Positions 12,216 to 24,934 of a DNA stretch of 64,000 bases are shown here, piece after piece. Source of the stretch: Acheta domesticus. Lineage: Eukaryota; Arthropoda; Insecta; Orthoptera; Gryllidae. Every line of letters starts with the position of its first letter. The stretch's first letter is position 1. Under the pieces are notes generated by a model, which was not told the origin of the DNA, made no database searches, and saw nothing but the letters and a program-made list of their open reading frames with translations. The translations under genes and the position numbers were made by a program. The stretch is from assembly GCA_031308135.1 (NCBI GenBank), contig JAHLJT010009436.1, positions 116,594,416 to 116,658,415 of the forward strand, given 5' to 3'.

Positions 12216-14269
12216 GGACTTCGGAGTAGGATAATTACATCTCGAGTGATGGGATTACACGACTGAGAGTAATTACTGGAGTGGATTAGCGGAAAGATAA
12301 TTTCACGTTTGAGTTAAGATTTCGTGGAGTTTTTGGACCCGAGCGCTGCATTTAAAGAAGAAAGTTGAACTTTCTTTAAAAATTGTCACAATTTCTGACG
12401 AATATTTTTTGTTCATTTCATTTTACACATGTGTCTCAAAAAGGATATGTACGAAACATTTTGTAGTGCTTTCGTATCTTCCAGCTTTAAACTTTGAAGT
12501 GACTAAGTTACCGCAACATGTAAACACTCGTAAATTTAATATTGATGGGAAGATTCATTAGAATATATGAAACAAGTAATATAAATTATCCAAACAGAAA
12601 CATCATAAACGCGTAGATAAAGAGGAACTATTATAAAAACTAAAGTTTTTAGGTAATTTGATTCAGAACGTAATGAATTCCAGTCAAATATCTACCCAGA
12701 AATGAATCATAAGTGACGGTAAGTGATTGAAGAAGTATACCTAGCAATGAATGCTTTTCACCATGTACAAAGGAAAATAAAAAATGTGGTCCATAACTGC
12801 CGTTCCCAATTTATACTCTTTTGACAATCTGTAAAACCCCAGTTACACCCTGCGGTCCTTTCTGCATAAAGAATAACGTGTATGAGAAAACAAATCGACG
12901 AAAATATTTTCCATCGAGCGATGTGGTCAGAACAGGTCTTTGATGTTTAACGCAGACTGAAAAGCCGAAGAAAAAACAAAAGAGACGAGACACAACTCCT
13001 GAATAAAGCGGGAGCGTGCGCCGCACTATCCAATCTATGTCCCAGACGGAAACGTCTTTGAAAACAGGAACGAACCCATTTGCACGAGGTCCGGCCTCCA
13101 GCCTGGGGTCGATAGGCCGGTAAACACACGCAACCAGCGTCCACTTGACAAGCTGACGTCAGCGACACCATTGCCATGTTGATGCGAGCCGAGGACTCCT
13201 GACGCTATTGAGTCGTCCAAACAACGGTGCACGAAAAGTAGTTAACTCCGAAAGCAATCGCGGCTCCCGCACTCAGGGAACGGAGCGCCCGCGGCGCCGA
13301 GAAAGAGCGCTGCGAACCTCGCGACAAAGGCTCGCGGCCAGGCGCCCCGATTTGTGTGTCCACCCTGTTGGACAATGGAGGTGGTGTTAGGGACATAATG
13401 CTGCCAGGGTGCAGTGCCTGTGTACGCAATATTAGTGACAGGGAAGATTAAAAGAATGGCTCGTAGTAGGCGAAAAGTAACTCAGGAAATAGAGTAAGTG
13501 GGAAGAGAAAAATTGATGTGATAGAGGGAGAGGATGAAGGAAAACTTGGAGAGGCGAAAGTATTAATGTGAATCCTATGATGAAGATTAGAGAAAGAAAA
13601 TTTCAGCAAAAAGGGCAAAATCATCAAAACAAGATGCAAGTTTGGAGTCTCCAAAACTCAGTAGTAGCCTCACGTTGTGACTACAGGCAAATTGAATAAG
13701 AAGGAACAGCATCACAATTCAAATAAGTGAGACGCCTAGATTTTCGAACATGTCATTCTCAACCTTTCTTTCCATCTTTTTTCGTGGGAGTCAACTTAAC
13801 TCCCAAGCACTTTTAGGATTCATGATTTTATGAAGAAAAAAAGTTGAAGTTACGTCAAGAGACCAAATGGTAAAAACGTTCAGGAAACAAAATCCGTCAG
13901 ATGTGGAAAATAAAGATATATTTTTATTCCTGAAAAACATTAACAAAATGATTTGAAAAGTCATTTTACTAAAATTATTATTTATTAAAACTCCATTAGC
14001 TTAGAGATTCTAATGCAAATACATGCAAACAATTGAAATATACTGCTATTTCTAAGAAAAGCAATATAACTTTCATAACATTCCTCGAAATTTATAATCG
14101 CATTATGTTTAAATAAAAATTTAACTTTAACAGTTAACGCTACAAAAGCAATTATTTCTATGTGGGGATATTGTGCTTGTCTTCTGCCACGAAATAACAA
14201 CACAGGTGTACGTTTTTATTTTGTTCTTGTTTTTTCTCTTGTAAATTGAACCAATGCGTATTTCCTCGT
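12216..14269. other. AT-rich spacer with one weak GC patch
   Basis: Mostly AT-rich, with a GC-richer patch at about 13010-13360 (CGCCCGCGGCGCCGAG near 13285). The + strand is purine-rich at 13440-13640. No gene or recognised repeat. Confidence 0.5.
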
Positions 14270-14775
14270 ATTGCGTCCTTCCGACGACCCACTACTTATC
14301 GGGCTAACTCTACGACCGCCGCCCTGATCACCTTGAGGCGCGGCTTCTAAACCGCTTTCGCCTTTTTTCGCTTCCTAAGAAGACTTGGATGGTCATTTTA
14401 CCTCGCGCCTAACACGTCGGAACGCGGTAGTCACGGGCCGAAAACCGGTCCTCTGCCTGGCGTTGGGCGACGAGAGCGATCGCGCGCGCGGGGGCGGAAG
14501 GGAGGAGGAAGGGGGCGTTTCGGAGGGGCGCGCGATCGATGCCCGGCGGCGGAGGCCCGCGCTGGACCGCCGCGCCGCTCGCTCGGCCTCCCGACGACGA
14601 TTGATTTATCGACAGTGCAGAGTCCGCCGTCGCCGCTTTGTACGCGCCTTGCGGCCTGGAAAGGCTTTAAACGCGGCGCTGGCCCGTGGACATCGCCCCC
14701 GCTGTCCCTTGGGCCGTCGTCGACCGCCTCGAGGCTGCCCCCTCGCCGCTCGCGATCTTCATTTAGTGAACACAT
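14270..14775. other. CpG-rich island
   Basis: About 500 bp of GC-rich DNA with CGCGCGCG and GGCGGCGGAGG motifs. Opposing open frames are arginine/alanine/proline-rich, as expected from composition. No domain. Confidence 0.5.
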
Positions 14776-15225
14776 CCTTAGTCTACACCAGGAAGTTAAG
14801 TAACGAAATAAAAATTTAAATCAAATGTTGAGAACTCTATTTAAATTCCGAAGTGTAAAACCTTTATCTGCACTATTAAAATTAACGAGAGAAGAAAACG
14901 GTTGTTGATTTATGCGAGATACTTACGCGAGAGACACGACCATGTATTAAGAAACAATATTCAATTTGGGACATTGCAAAGGGTATAGAGTTGCAGGGAA
15001 GAAATAAGTTATGTTTAGTTCATTATTTTTTCTAAAAATACACCGTAATATCTCATCGAATTACAAATCTCACTACAATTTGTCAGCAACATCTTTCGTA
15101 TATTCTCTACACATTTACTCCACTCCTTTTTTTTCAATTTCCTCCCCTCAAACTACCCATCGACACTTCTGCCACGCTCTTCGAGTTCCAATATCCTTTC
15201 ATTCTTTAAAATCTGCGGCCTCGGT
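14776..15225. other. AT-rich spacer
   Basis: AT-rich with a pyrimidine-rich + strand at 15110-15200. Nothing recognised. Confidence 0.5.
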
Positions 15226-16495
15226 TCACATATCAGCGCGCGACCTCCTGCTCTCGAGCACCACCCTCATCACCTTCGGGCGACGTCTCCTCAGCATCTT
15301 CATCCCGCGCGTCCCCAGCCCCCGAGACGCATCCGAACCGTCGAGCCGCGACGACCCTCCGGCGCGGGATTGACAGCCGCCGAGATCGGAGCCGCAAAGG
15401 CGACGCGTGCGGGCCCAGGGGGGGGGGCGAAAGAGACAGCGAGAGGGAGAGAGGCATTGGCGAGCGCGCTATCAGAGAGGGGATCACTGAGGGCTCCGCG
15501 ACTGTGACGAGAGGTGATGCACCTACGGAATGAAGGGTACCTAGGGAGAGAGAAGAGATGGGGATCTGAGAGCGGCAATGGAGCGGCTAGAAGCCTTGGG
15601 TTAGGGACGGGCAGAAGATTGGAGGTCGGCGAGACAATTGAGACGGCGAAGGCGGGGGACACGGGGCAGAGAGAACCAATGAGAAAGCCGGGAACCAACA
15701 AGAAAAAAACAAACTGAAAAGACGCCAACAGAATGAAGAGTCCTTGGACCGAAGAGTGGATTAATTATCTAGGAGAATCGTTCGATGGTAAAAGGTTCAG
15801 CGGTACGAACGAAAGGGGAATCAAATCAGCGAAGAGGTTTCAGACGGGATGAAGGGCGCTCAACGGTATTGAAAGCTTTCCGTGACATTACAACCGTTTT
15901 AAACAATATGGATGAAAACAGAGAGGGCGATTGAGACGACGAAATTGATCCGAGAAAAAATGCAAAAAGTAGAATAAGAAAACACTGAAATTTTTTGAGG
16001 AAATGTCTACATCTAGATCTTCAATGAACTTTGTTTCACGAATGATGTTAAACACAGCAGTAAAGACCATCACCACAAAAAGGTCTTGACGTCAAAAAGA
16101 TATGTCAGAGAGCAAACTAAAAACAAGAGATGGAAAATGCAATATATATGAGAAGTTACCGAGAAACGAGTGTTGTGAATGAGCGATATACTACACAAAT
16201 AAATATAAATGAAGAAGGTGCACGGTGGTTGCAGAGAAGTAATGAAAAAGATGTACTTAGAGAAAGAAAGAAGTTCTACGATATGACCGGATGTAGATGC
16301 AAAGAACCTACAAAACGAACGGAGTCTGAAGAATTAGGAAAGAACGAAAGAAAGATAGTGGATGAGCGTTATGCTGGGGATATTGCTATGATGGTGCAAG
16401 TACGGGAACATGGAACAGATAAAATTAACTGAGTCTGAAGAATTTGGGGAGAATACAATGAGGATAGTGGGGGAGAAAAAGGCTGGATAGTGCGA
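15226..16495. other. CpG island passing into purine-rich DNA
   Basis: GC/CpG-rich at 15230-15500, including a G10 run near 15419-15428. From there to about 15720 the + strand is strongly purine-rich (GAGAGA, GGGAGAG). A second, AT-richer purine-biased stretch runs 15950-16450. No gene is recognised; the frames reflect the skew. Confidence 0.45.
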
Positions 16496-16499
16496 CAAT

Positions 16500-16935
16500 G
16501 GCGGAAAGCGTTGCTAGGAAGGGAGGAAGGAAGCGGGGCGGTGTACGCGTCGGGGGCGGTAGCGGGTGCGGGGACGAAGGCGGGCGCTGAGGCGATGGCG
16601 GACGCGGCGGCGAAGGCAAGCCCGGGGGCAAAGGCGGGGGCTGGGACGAAGGCGGGAGCTGGGGTGAAGGCGGCAGCTGGGGTGAAGGAGGGAGCTGGGG
16701 TGAAGGTGGGCGCGTGGGTGAAGGCGGGCGTGGGGGCGAAGGCGGGCGGGGGGCGAAAGTGGGGGGCGGCGGCAGGAGTGCGGTCGGAGAGCGGCATGGG
16801 AACCGCAGAGCGCGGGGCCCGGAGGGAGAGGCGCGCGCTGCCGCTGAGTAAACGCCTTTTCGCCCCGACGGCCAGAGCCTCCGCGCGCGCGGCGTGGGAT
16901 GGGGCCGGAAGCTGACCCGTGCCGCTCGCCGTTCA
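16500..16935. repeat. G-rich 18-bp/6-bp degenerate minisatellite in a CpG island
   Basis: From about 16550 to 16760 the + strand repeats variants of GCTGGGGTGAAGGCGGGA (18 bp, built on GGCGGG/GAAGGC hexamers). The period is a multiple of 3, so the frames encode 6-residue repeats of the AGAGVK type on + and PAFTPA type on -. A low-complexity peptide cannot be excluded, but there is no start context, splice signal or conserved domain, so I treat it as a repeat. Confidence 0.7.
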
Positions 16936-17827
16936 TAAAAGTGTCCGCCGTGCTTTAAGAACGGATGATTCATGACTTCCGGACGACGAGAGACGACAAA
17001 CGGACGCTGAGGATGGACAAACAACGAGGAAATTTCACCCCCTCCACACACGGGACGAGGAAGAGAACGGGGCGTTTGAACGCTCTAACCCGTGCTCTCT
17101 CCCGCTACAAGCTCGGATGGCGACCTTCAAAATATCGAATGTGTGGAATGGCTTCGGGTGGAGCAGATCAAAGAAACGATGTTTTTTAGCACCGCGTTAA
17201 GTCGGTGGTTCTTTGAAGATAGTTTTAGTTTACCCTCCCAGATGTTGACGACACAACATAAAAGAGAGACATCACCCGAACGCTTAGCACAGGCCTTCAT
17301 AAACAGCTTACACTAAGCCATAAATCTAAAGCATAGATTATGACTCATAAAAGGAAAAAATACTTATTTTAAAGGTGTTTTTATGTTGATGTATTAGAAA
17401 AATTCAACTTAGTTGCAGCTCTGAATAAAACTTTCTGTACGAAAATAAATTTCTGAAAACAATATTGGTGTACAAATGGAATAGACTATTGTCACTTTGT
17501 ATTTCGCCTCCGGCAGAATTATTGCTGCGCTTCGAACGCACACAGAAAGTGTAATGAGGTCTTTTCAGTGCAACTGTTTTGTTCTTAATCCTCTGTTTCC
17601 GCAGTCGCAGGAGGTTGAAAAAGCATTAACAAGTGAAAAACAAACTTGCCGCAGCCTTACCAAAGTTGATTGAAATAAAACAAACGCCTGCTTTAAACTC
17701 CAAGGTGTTCGACTTGGACTCTCTCAATGTAACGTTTTTAATGGACGTGTACCTAACAAAACACATCTGACTTAAACTATTCTGTTTCAATAAATTTCCA
17801 CAATTTCCACCTTCAACTGAAATTTTT

Positions 17828-17829
<2 letters not shown>

Positions 17830-17879
<50 letters not shown>
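17830..17879. repeat. (TA)n microsatellite
   Basis: About 25 uninterrupted TA units. Confidence 0.95.
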
Positions 17880-17880
<1 letters not shown>

Positions 17881-18511
17881 GTGTGTATCTGCTTTCTCGT
17901 TAACGACACGGAAATGAAAGAGTTCATCTGCTCATATATTTTCCCCTCATCAACGAAGTTGTGATAGTAATATAATGAAGCCGCTTTGAATTGGCGTTTC
18001 CCTTTCCACGCGATACTATTAAACTCTTCTAGTATCAACACATAGTTTTCGAATTCCAGAAAATTTTAGGAAGTCGCATGAATGCACTTTGAACACTTAA
18101 GCACAAAGCCTAATACTGAAATAATGTGGCAAAGTTAAGTAATTTTCTTCAAGCCGAAACATTATGCAGTGGCTAACAGAAACCAAGAAAAATACGAGCT
18201 AAATATTTCCGTGCTTTGGTTCTCCTTTATGATTTCCTTCTTCAAACAGTTGATTATTTTCCAGCAGAGTAATTGTTAGCAAGTTTGTATTCCATAACTT
18301 GTTCCTGATGACCTTTTATACTTAACGGACAGATTTGTTTACTCACTATGGTCCACAAAGAGGATCAGCAACTCCCGCCTCAATCTCCAGCAAATTAGAG
18401 CACAAAATAACTAAACCCTCGCCCCCGCCACAACAGCAATATTAAAACTGCATTCTCTTAGAATATAAATAAGTGTTTCTGAGAACCAATAGGAAACAAA
18501 ATACCACTTCA

Positions 18512-18551
18512 CAATAATAATAATAATAACAATAATAATAATAATAATAAA
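18512..18551. repeat. (AAT)n microsatellite
   Basis: AAT/ATA trinucleotides with one interruption (AAC). Confidence 0.9.
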
Positions 18552-19759
18552 ATTGTCTTTATTAGTGGCGACTTTATTGTACCATTTTTAGCTTTTTTGT
18601 TGGTTAATTAATCAACGGCTATACTATGATCTAAAAGGATACGAAAAACGCTTTTTTCTTGATCTTTAATCTCAATGGAAATACAAGTCTCCAGGAGTTC
18701 ACTTACGTTAGTTCGGGGAAAGTTATCTCACATGTATTATTATTCGCATGTTCCCTCTGAAAAGACGTATACAGATGCGGAGATGAATTTTACAATGCAG
18801 ATGATCGATGTAGGTAATTGAATAGTTGTTGTTGATTTAGTGTACCAGAATTTGTTTGTTTTCTGTTTGTACTTGCACGTCGGTCCATGTACGGGCCAAG
18901 GCGATCCAGAATTACTTTTTAAAAAAGACGTTAAAATGTACCGAATTTCCTTAAAATACTCTTATTACTTTCACTTGCACTTAGATTCTGTTCTTCAGGG
19001 TCAGGATCTCCATTAGATTTGTCGAAATGCTGTGATACATTTACATCCGCTATACGTTCAGTTCAATTCATGCCTTATTTTACGAAGCGAGACTCGGGCC
19101 ATCAGGCCCGCTCTTCCGCCTGACCACAAATTTCGCTACGCTCCTTTCACCATTAGCGGAGAAAGAAGGTATTCCTCGAGCGCCGAAACAGGCAATTTGA
19201 ATGTAGCTCTGAGGCTTCTTTTAGGCTTGAGGATCTTTTCCATGAAGCTCGGGACAGCCGGCTTTACCTCCCTTCAAAGGAAGGAGTACGAAGGATTTTT
19301 TCGCCCTTAAAAATCCACAGCTTCGATCAAGTTTGAACCCGCACAATTAGGTACAACAGCTCGATAGTTATACCTCATCGCATTTCGGCGGCATCGTCAC
19401 ACCACCGAAGTCACAAAGGTTTATCACGCATAGCTTCCGATGAATCCAAATTATTGTCTAATTTTAAATTTCATTTATAACCAGACGTTTTATGCTCCAA
19501 TACCTTATTAAATCTAATGCATGTATACTACTATTGGTAAGAAAGAATTGAATGAATCTTTCTTCAGACTACCAGAAACTTCGACAGATGCACAAACAGT
19601 GAGACTTTAATGTGATTTACCTACCACTCGGGTTAAGATTGCTCTTCCTCACTCTTAAGTTGTCACACATTTTGACAAATTCTTTAACCTCTGAAGAGCT
19701 TTATGCGAAGAAATAAACATTTCCGAAATCACCGTCGGCGGCTCTTTTTCTTGGTTCGC

Positions 19760-19990
19760 AGTTGAGCGCCCTGCGTCGGGGCGACATTGCTCCTCCGGTG
19801 AGACCTCCCACTGCCAATTCCAGAGCGCATGAATCAGCCGCAGGCGCAGTCTCCAGCGCCGCGCGCTCTCGCTTTCGGTCCTTGGCCCCGCCCCGCCCCG
19901 CCTCGCCTCGCCTCGCACGCGCGCCGGGGCGCCGCCCATTCTTTTTGCTCCTCGGTGGCGCGTTGATGTCAGCTCTCGGCTAACCTTGCT
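19760..19990. other. CpG-rich island
   Basis: GC-rich, with tandem CCCCG/CCTCG pentamers at 19885-19918. No coding evidence. Confidence 0.5.
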
Positions 19991-21959
19991 TCCGAGCCCC
20001 GCTTGAGAGTGTTTGTCGCGACAGACTGAGCAGATCCTTCATGTCATGGACATCGTTGTTTTCAAGGAAGTGCTTCCGGAAGAGGATTCCAACACAAATA
20101 TGATACTGAGTTGCACTTAAATGAATAACGGCACTCAGAGGAAACATGCTCTGTAACAATCTTTTTGACATTGAAAACAGATACGCGTGTTGAGATATCC
20201 AAATGAAACCTTACCGAATTTTCTGTGTGTGTGTGTGTATGTGTGTTTTTTTTTGGGGGGGGGGGAATACTTTCAAATTCACACAAATAAAGATGTGTGT
20301 TTGAATAACGATTTTTTATTTACATTGATTTTTACGTATACAATACTAAAATGCTGTAAAACAAATGTTTCCATGATATAAATTCCATCTCATTGCAGAT
20401 TTAAATGCTATATATTCATTTCAACTTTCTTAATTGAAATAAAAAAGTAGGACATATACACGAGTAGAATTGTATTTAATCTGCGAAGTTCAATCCTATC
20501 AAATATACTATTTGGGTAAATATGATCAAAATAAAGGGACTTGTGAGAGGCGAATGTAATTACTTTCATATTAAAATACTTTATGTGTATTTAAGAATTA
20601 AGATTCGATGCTACTTCAGTGAAAATAAATTAAGAAAAACAATCTGCCATACGGAAATGCGCTATGATAGTATGCATAATGAAATGCTTTCAATAATGTT
20701 TGGCATGCAAGTTGGCGCACGATCTGCATTTTGGCTTCCTTAATAATATTCATAGCAATATTGCGTAAACAGAGATGGAGACAGAGACTGAGATGAAATT
20801 GTTAGAAGGGATATGAAAGTCTAACGCATTCGCTGGCAGAAAATTTTTAATTTTTTATAATTTTCTTCAATTTTTTATAATTTTCGTCAAATTTGGTGAC
20901 ATGTTTCAAAAAAAGCAAACCTTGTTTAGGGGATAAACTGAATTCCAAACACAGAAATTTATTTTCAAAATAAGTTATTTCCATTGTTATGACATACAGC
21001 ATTTTTTGTGCATGATAATATCATTCGCGTGACACGAGTTAAATAGGATCTGATTGTTGCAGCAAATTCGATGATAATAATAAGCAACGTTAAATAATTC
21101 GATGCGCTTTAACTATTTAGCGATGTTGTATCTATTGCTTGGATTGCGAACTGTTTTAGACAACGACGTTCAAACTAAATTGCAGGACACCGCCTGCCAC
21201 GTGAATCTCCAATCAACAAATGATAACGGTGAACTGGATAAAGAGTAATGTATTGACATTCTCGTTTTAACTTTAATATTCAGGAAACATATTGATTTTA
21301 GAAAAGTTGATCGTAAGGTATTCAATAGCTTAGCTCAAAAATAGCTAACAAACGAGAGAGAGACATGCATTCTGGTACATTTTGGTGGCACCCATATGAA
21401 CGGAAATTCTCATCGTTCTTCTGAGAATTGAGAAGATTTGTTTTGATTCCAATAGAGAGCAAATTGTTGTTGCTACAAAACTAGGTAGGATGAATGAATT
21501 TTATTGAGAAATACCTCTAAATTCCTCGGACCCTTCAAAACACTACAAATAAATCGAGAAGTATTTTATTACTTCGCACTTACAATTAATGATTTGCTTT
21601 TATAATACATATTAAACAGTAACACATCGTATAATGCTCTATTTTATGACGTATGGGATAGATCAAAGAGTGCGCATTAGATTTACGATCGAATCAAAAG
21701 GCGACGACGTATTACCACCATGTAATCTCTACATTTGTAAATGGACAACATGCAAGGTGATTACGACAGCCATAAAATGTCGCACTAATATTTATGTTGA
21801 CTAACAGCAATAATGAAATACAAGCAAAGAATACGAAACTCAAACTCTATATTACGACATTCAATGTAGATGTTTCTTCTCCACTCTGCTGCACTGGCTC
21901 GCGTTACCTTCACCAAGCGGAGTGTTTTGCAACCCTGAGGAGAAAAATGTTAACTTTTT
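19991..21959. other. AT-rich spacer
   Basis: Contains a compound simple repeat at 20224-20265 (TG repeats, then T9, then G11). A short tandem of ATTTTTTATAATTTTC-type units lies at about 20846-20890. Otherwise nothing is recognised. Confidence 0.5.
20224..20265. repeat. Compound simple repeat (TG)n-T9-G11
   Basis: TG dinucleotides (one TA variant) run into homopolymeric T and then G. The tract is prone to sequencing and length error. Confidence 0.9.
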
Positions 21960-22400
21960 AAACGCACCCGCGAGGAGAAAGAGAAGCCTGTAGGCAGAGT
22001 GGAGGTCTCGGTCTGCGCTCCACCGGTTGACGGTCAGCCAGCCCCGCCACTCCATCAGCGCGGGGAGCGAGAAGCGCGGGCGAAAGCCCCCGAACGGGCT
22101 CCGGGCAAGCGTGGCTCCGAGGCGGGGCTCCCCGCCTGCGATCCTGCGCGACGCGACGCGACACGACGCGGTCTCCACTTCCTGGCGTAGCCACCGCTCG
22201 CTCTCACACCCACACCCGCACCCGCTCGCTCACACACCCTCTCGCTCTCGCTCCTGCGCCCGCTCTCGCGCCCACACGCAGCTCTCGCTCTCACGCGGCT
22301 CTCGCTCCCGCTCGTTCTCGGTCCCGCGCCCGCTCGCTCTCGCTCGTTCACTCCCCCCACCCCAGCCGCTCGTTCCCGCACCCGCTCGCTCCGATGTCAG
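21960..22400. other. CpG island with CTCGCT/CCGCTCG-rich pyrimidine tract
   Basis: GC-rich. From 22190 to 22395 the + strand is a degenerate repeat of CTCGCTCT, CACCCGCACCCG and CCCGCTCG motifs. ACGCGACGCGAC pentamer repeats lie at 22149-22170. Frames in this block are compositional. Confidence 0.5.
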
Positions 22401-23429
22401 CATCGACGATCTCAGTCAGTAAAAACTCTAATAGCTATTTAAGTTGTTGGTCTCTTCGCCTCTAAGAAATTATGAGTTACACAATGATAAAGATGATATT
22501 ATGGAGTGCGATGTGTGCCATTGGCTTCATGTCACAATCATAAGTTTGAATATTCATTCCTTATTTCACAAATCCTTCGTCCAGTATATAAAAATTGAAA
22601 TTCGAAAAACTATTGGTGTCACTAAAAGTGCATATTCAGTTAATTCCTGTTATTGAAGTCTGTTTCCGGCCAAGTAGCAATTTTTGCTACCCAGCATTAA
22701 ATACTTACGTACCCTCTGCAATAAACTCTTCACATTTTTAAAAAATGGAGAGTGTAGAAATTTAAATAACGGATTTAAAAAACAATATATTAAGAAGAAA
22801 TAAATTTACATTGCTTAATATTTCTCTACGCGTTGTTGATTAATGATCACCTAACAATATTTTCTCTCAATTTTGTGGAGGAAATATATCTTAGTTTGCG
22901 AGAAATATCGAAACATTTGAATTTCCAATTACATTCTTTTTATAGAAACTGTTTGCATTGATATATTAATATTTCAATAAAAATCCATAATGCGGCACTC
23001 TGTCACTACCATATGATTGTGAATTCACATTCTTCGTTGGCAAAGTTTCTGGTTGTATTAGTTTTGCATTATGACGCCTCTCACCAAAATTATTGTCTCA
23101 CTTGTATTAAATTGACAGAGGTTAATAAAGGAACAATTGTAACTGCGTAATACATACATTGAAAAGGATAAATTGAAAAGGAATAACACATGTTTCCAAA
23201 ACATTTGCTCTCTTAACCAGAAATTTGATCTTTATCCTTCACATTATGAACGTTAACGATGTCACATTCTTGACATTTCTCCGATTCCAAAACGCTTATT
23301 TCAGAATCGATATCCCAGTCTTAAGAGTGACGTAAACATTTTAATGTTTGCATTATATGTGGATATGCAGAGAGGTTAACTTTATTTACAATATTTTCAC
23401 GACAATGCACTTGAAGAGTATCTCGCAGT
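22401..23429. other. AT-rich spacer
   Basis: Non-coding. At about 22495-22545 the + frame reads ECDVCHWLHVT, which faintly resembles a PHD-type zinc knuckle. Later cysteines and histidines are absent, so it is not called. Nothing else is seen. Confidence 0.45.
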
Positions 23430-23570
23430 AACTGCGCGACGCGACAGTGCAAAGGCGGAAGCGCACCCAGTCGGCCCATAGCGCTTCCGCTCGCCTTTCA
23501 CCCGCAGGCGGCGCCTGCGCCTACGCCAGCAACAGCGGAGACTTCAACGAAGCACGTAGTAGAACGGCCG
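23430..23570. other. Small CpG-rich island
   Basis: GC-rich block with CGCGACGCGAC and GGCGGCGCCTGCGCC motifs. No coding evidence. Confidence 0.45.
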
Positions 23571-24125
23571 AACGATTCAGCCGCGTCGGCTGAATGTGTG
23601 AGTTAGTAGGTAGGTTAGGTGATTTGACAGATCCGTAAATGGGATAGTGAGTGTAATGGTACTGGTAGTAGGGGTGGCGTGGGGATCGGGGCCAGTCATG
23701 AGGGCGAGGTGGAAATAATTTATCGTGATAAATGTATGAGAAGCAGTCTTGCTTACTGTAACACTGGTCGTTACTGAAGAGATTTTTGCATTGGCGAAGG
23801 TGACGGCGGTCATTGTGAAGGCCGTTGGTGATAACGGGAAGCGTCAGTACTGTGTCGCTACTTCAAAATGTTTGCCCTTCCGCCCGACAGTGCGCTTTGT
23901 AGCACGTTATGCTGATGCTACAAAATAAACAATGTGGTTGGAAGAAAACTGGAGCAAGATGAGTGTCTTATTTTTCATACAGAATGTGCAAGTGTTGCGT
24001 AATGTTAACGAAAAAGAACTGCCAAATAAATGAGGAAGGATCCACAAAAATTAAGAAATTAAAATGTTTAAATTAAAGATAGCAAGATATAAAAAATTAA
24101 ACTTAACAATTAACAGAAATAAAAT
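23571..24125. other. Spacer, nothing recognised
   Basis: G/T-rich + strand at 23590-23830 (GTAGGTAGGTTAGGT near 23605), then AT-rich. No gene. Confidence 0.45.
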
Positions 24126-24220
24126 ATTTTTATAAAAAAACTTGAAGTTTGGGAGTTGGGGCATGTACCTTTAGCTCTCTCCTCCTCCCCATGCCCCTAA
24201 AAATTCTGGGTGCGGTACTG
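24126..24220 (-). mobile_element. Possible hAT-like terminus (remnant)
   Basis: Read on the minus strand, the sequence begins CAGTACCGCACCC at 24220 and continues into AGAATTTTTAGGGGCATGG. CAGTGCCGCACCC-like starts followed by AGGGG-rich DNA are seen at ends of degenerate hAT elements. Only one end is recognisable and the matching terminus was not found, so confidence is low. Confidence 0.25.
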
Positions 24221-24279
24221 ACAACCAGTCATTCTGTGATATTCAATTTTTCCTCCTGTTGCCCCGACGATCGCCGGTT

Positions 24280-24480
24280 ATGATGATGAGATGTTCACAT
24301 CCCTGCCGGAAATATCGCTGCCCGCCGGCATATTAATGGCTGCCCTGCGCTGGCCGAGCGAGCGCGCCCGCCCAGCAGGGAGGCGCCGCGCCGCCCCGAG
24401 GCGCCGCGCGCGGGCGTGCGCGGGCCGAGGCGCAGCGGCTTTCTAATGACTCATTAATGAGTCTGCACGCTGCTACGTGG
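24280..24480. promoter_or_regulatory. Candidate cis-regulatory island with AP-1/homeodomain palindrome
   Basis: A GC-rich core (24320-24435) is flanked by ATTAAT sites (24331-24337 and 24453-24458). The perfect 16-bp palindrome GACTCATTAATGAGTC lies at 24448-24463. With the preceding T it contains the AP-1 heptamer TGACTCA and a central ATTAAT homeodomain-type core. The density of sites suggests an enhancer or conserved non-coding element; this is inference. Confidence 0.35.
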
Positions 24481-24934
24481 CATCATCTTGGAGCGGAAAT
24501 TCCAGCGTCTACACAAGAGCAGGATGTGTATTCTGTATTTATGAAAGTCTTGGGAGCCACTTCATCTTTCTTTGCTTCCGTTTTGTTCCTTCCGTCAATA
24601 TTCTCTAGAAGCAAACTCGCTTGTGTTTCGGTCTTTTTCCCCCAAGAAGCTATGTTATTCATTCCACTAGCTATAAAATACCCGTTCTTCCAAAATTGTT
24701 TAATAATAAATAAATATGCATTAATATTATTTCTTCTCTTCGGTATTGTATTGTTTCCTGAATTTCAATAAACTGTTATCTTCTTTGACTTCTTAGATTA
24801 TCTTAATCTTCTCATTTTTAATTCCATCCGCAGTCTCGTACTTTTTTTTCCACGGTTAAGAAAATCTTAAATGAGGTCTACAGCAAACTAGATTCTGAAA
24901 AAAAAGTAAATCGGCTGGTGAGATAAGGAGAGGC
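24481..24934. other. AT-rich spacer
   Basis: No gene or repeat recognised. Confidence 0.5.

Larger units (their letters stand above)
16936..19759. other. AT-rich spacer with microsatellites
   Basis: Long non-coding stretch. It contains (TA)n at 17830-17879 and an AAT-type trinucleotide repeat at 18512-18551. No gene or tRNA is seen. Confidence 0.55.

Noticed and set aside
16425..17051. Proline-rich 208-codon minus frame
   Set aside because: Complement of the G-rich 18-bp minisatellite. Low complexity only.
22444..22656. ECDVCHWLHVT motif resembling a PHD zinc knuckle
   Set aside because: The spacing lacks one residue and the second Cys/His half is absent. Probably chance in AT-rich DNA.
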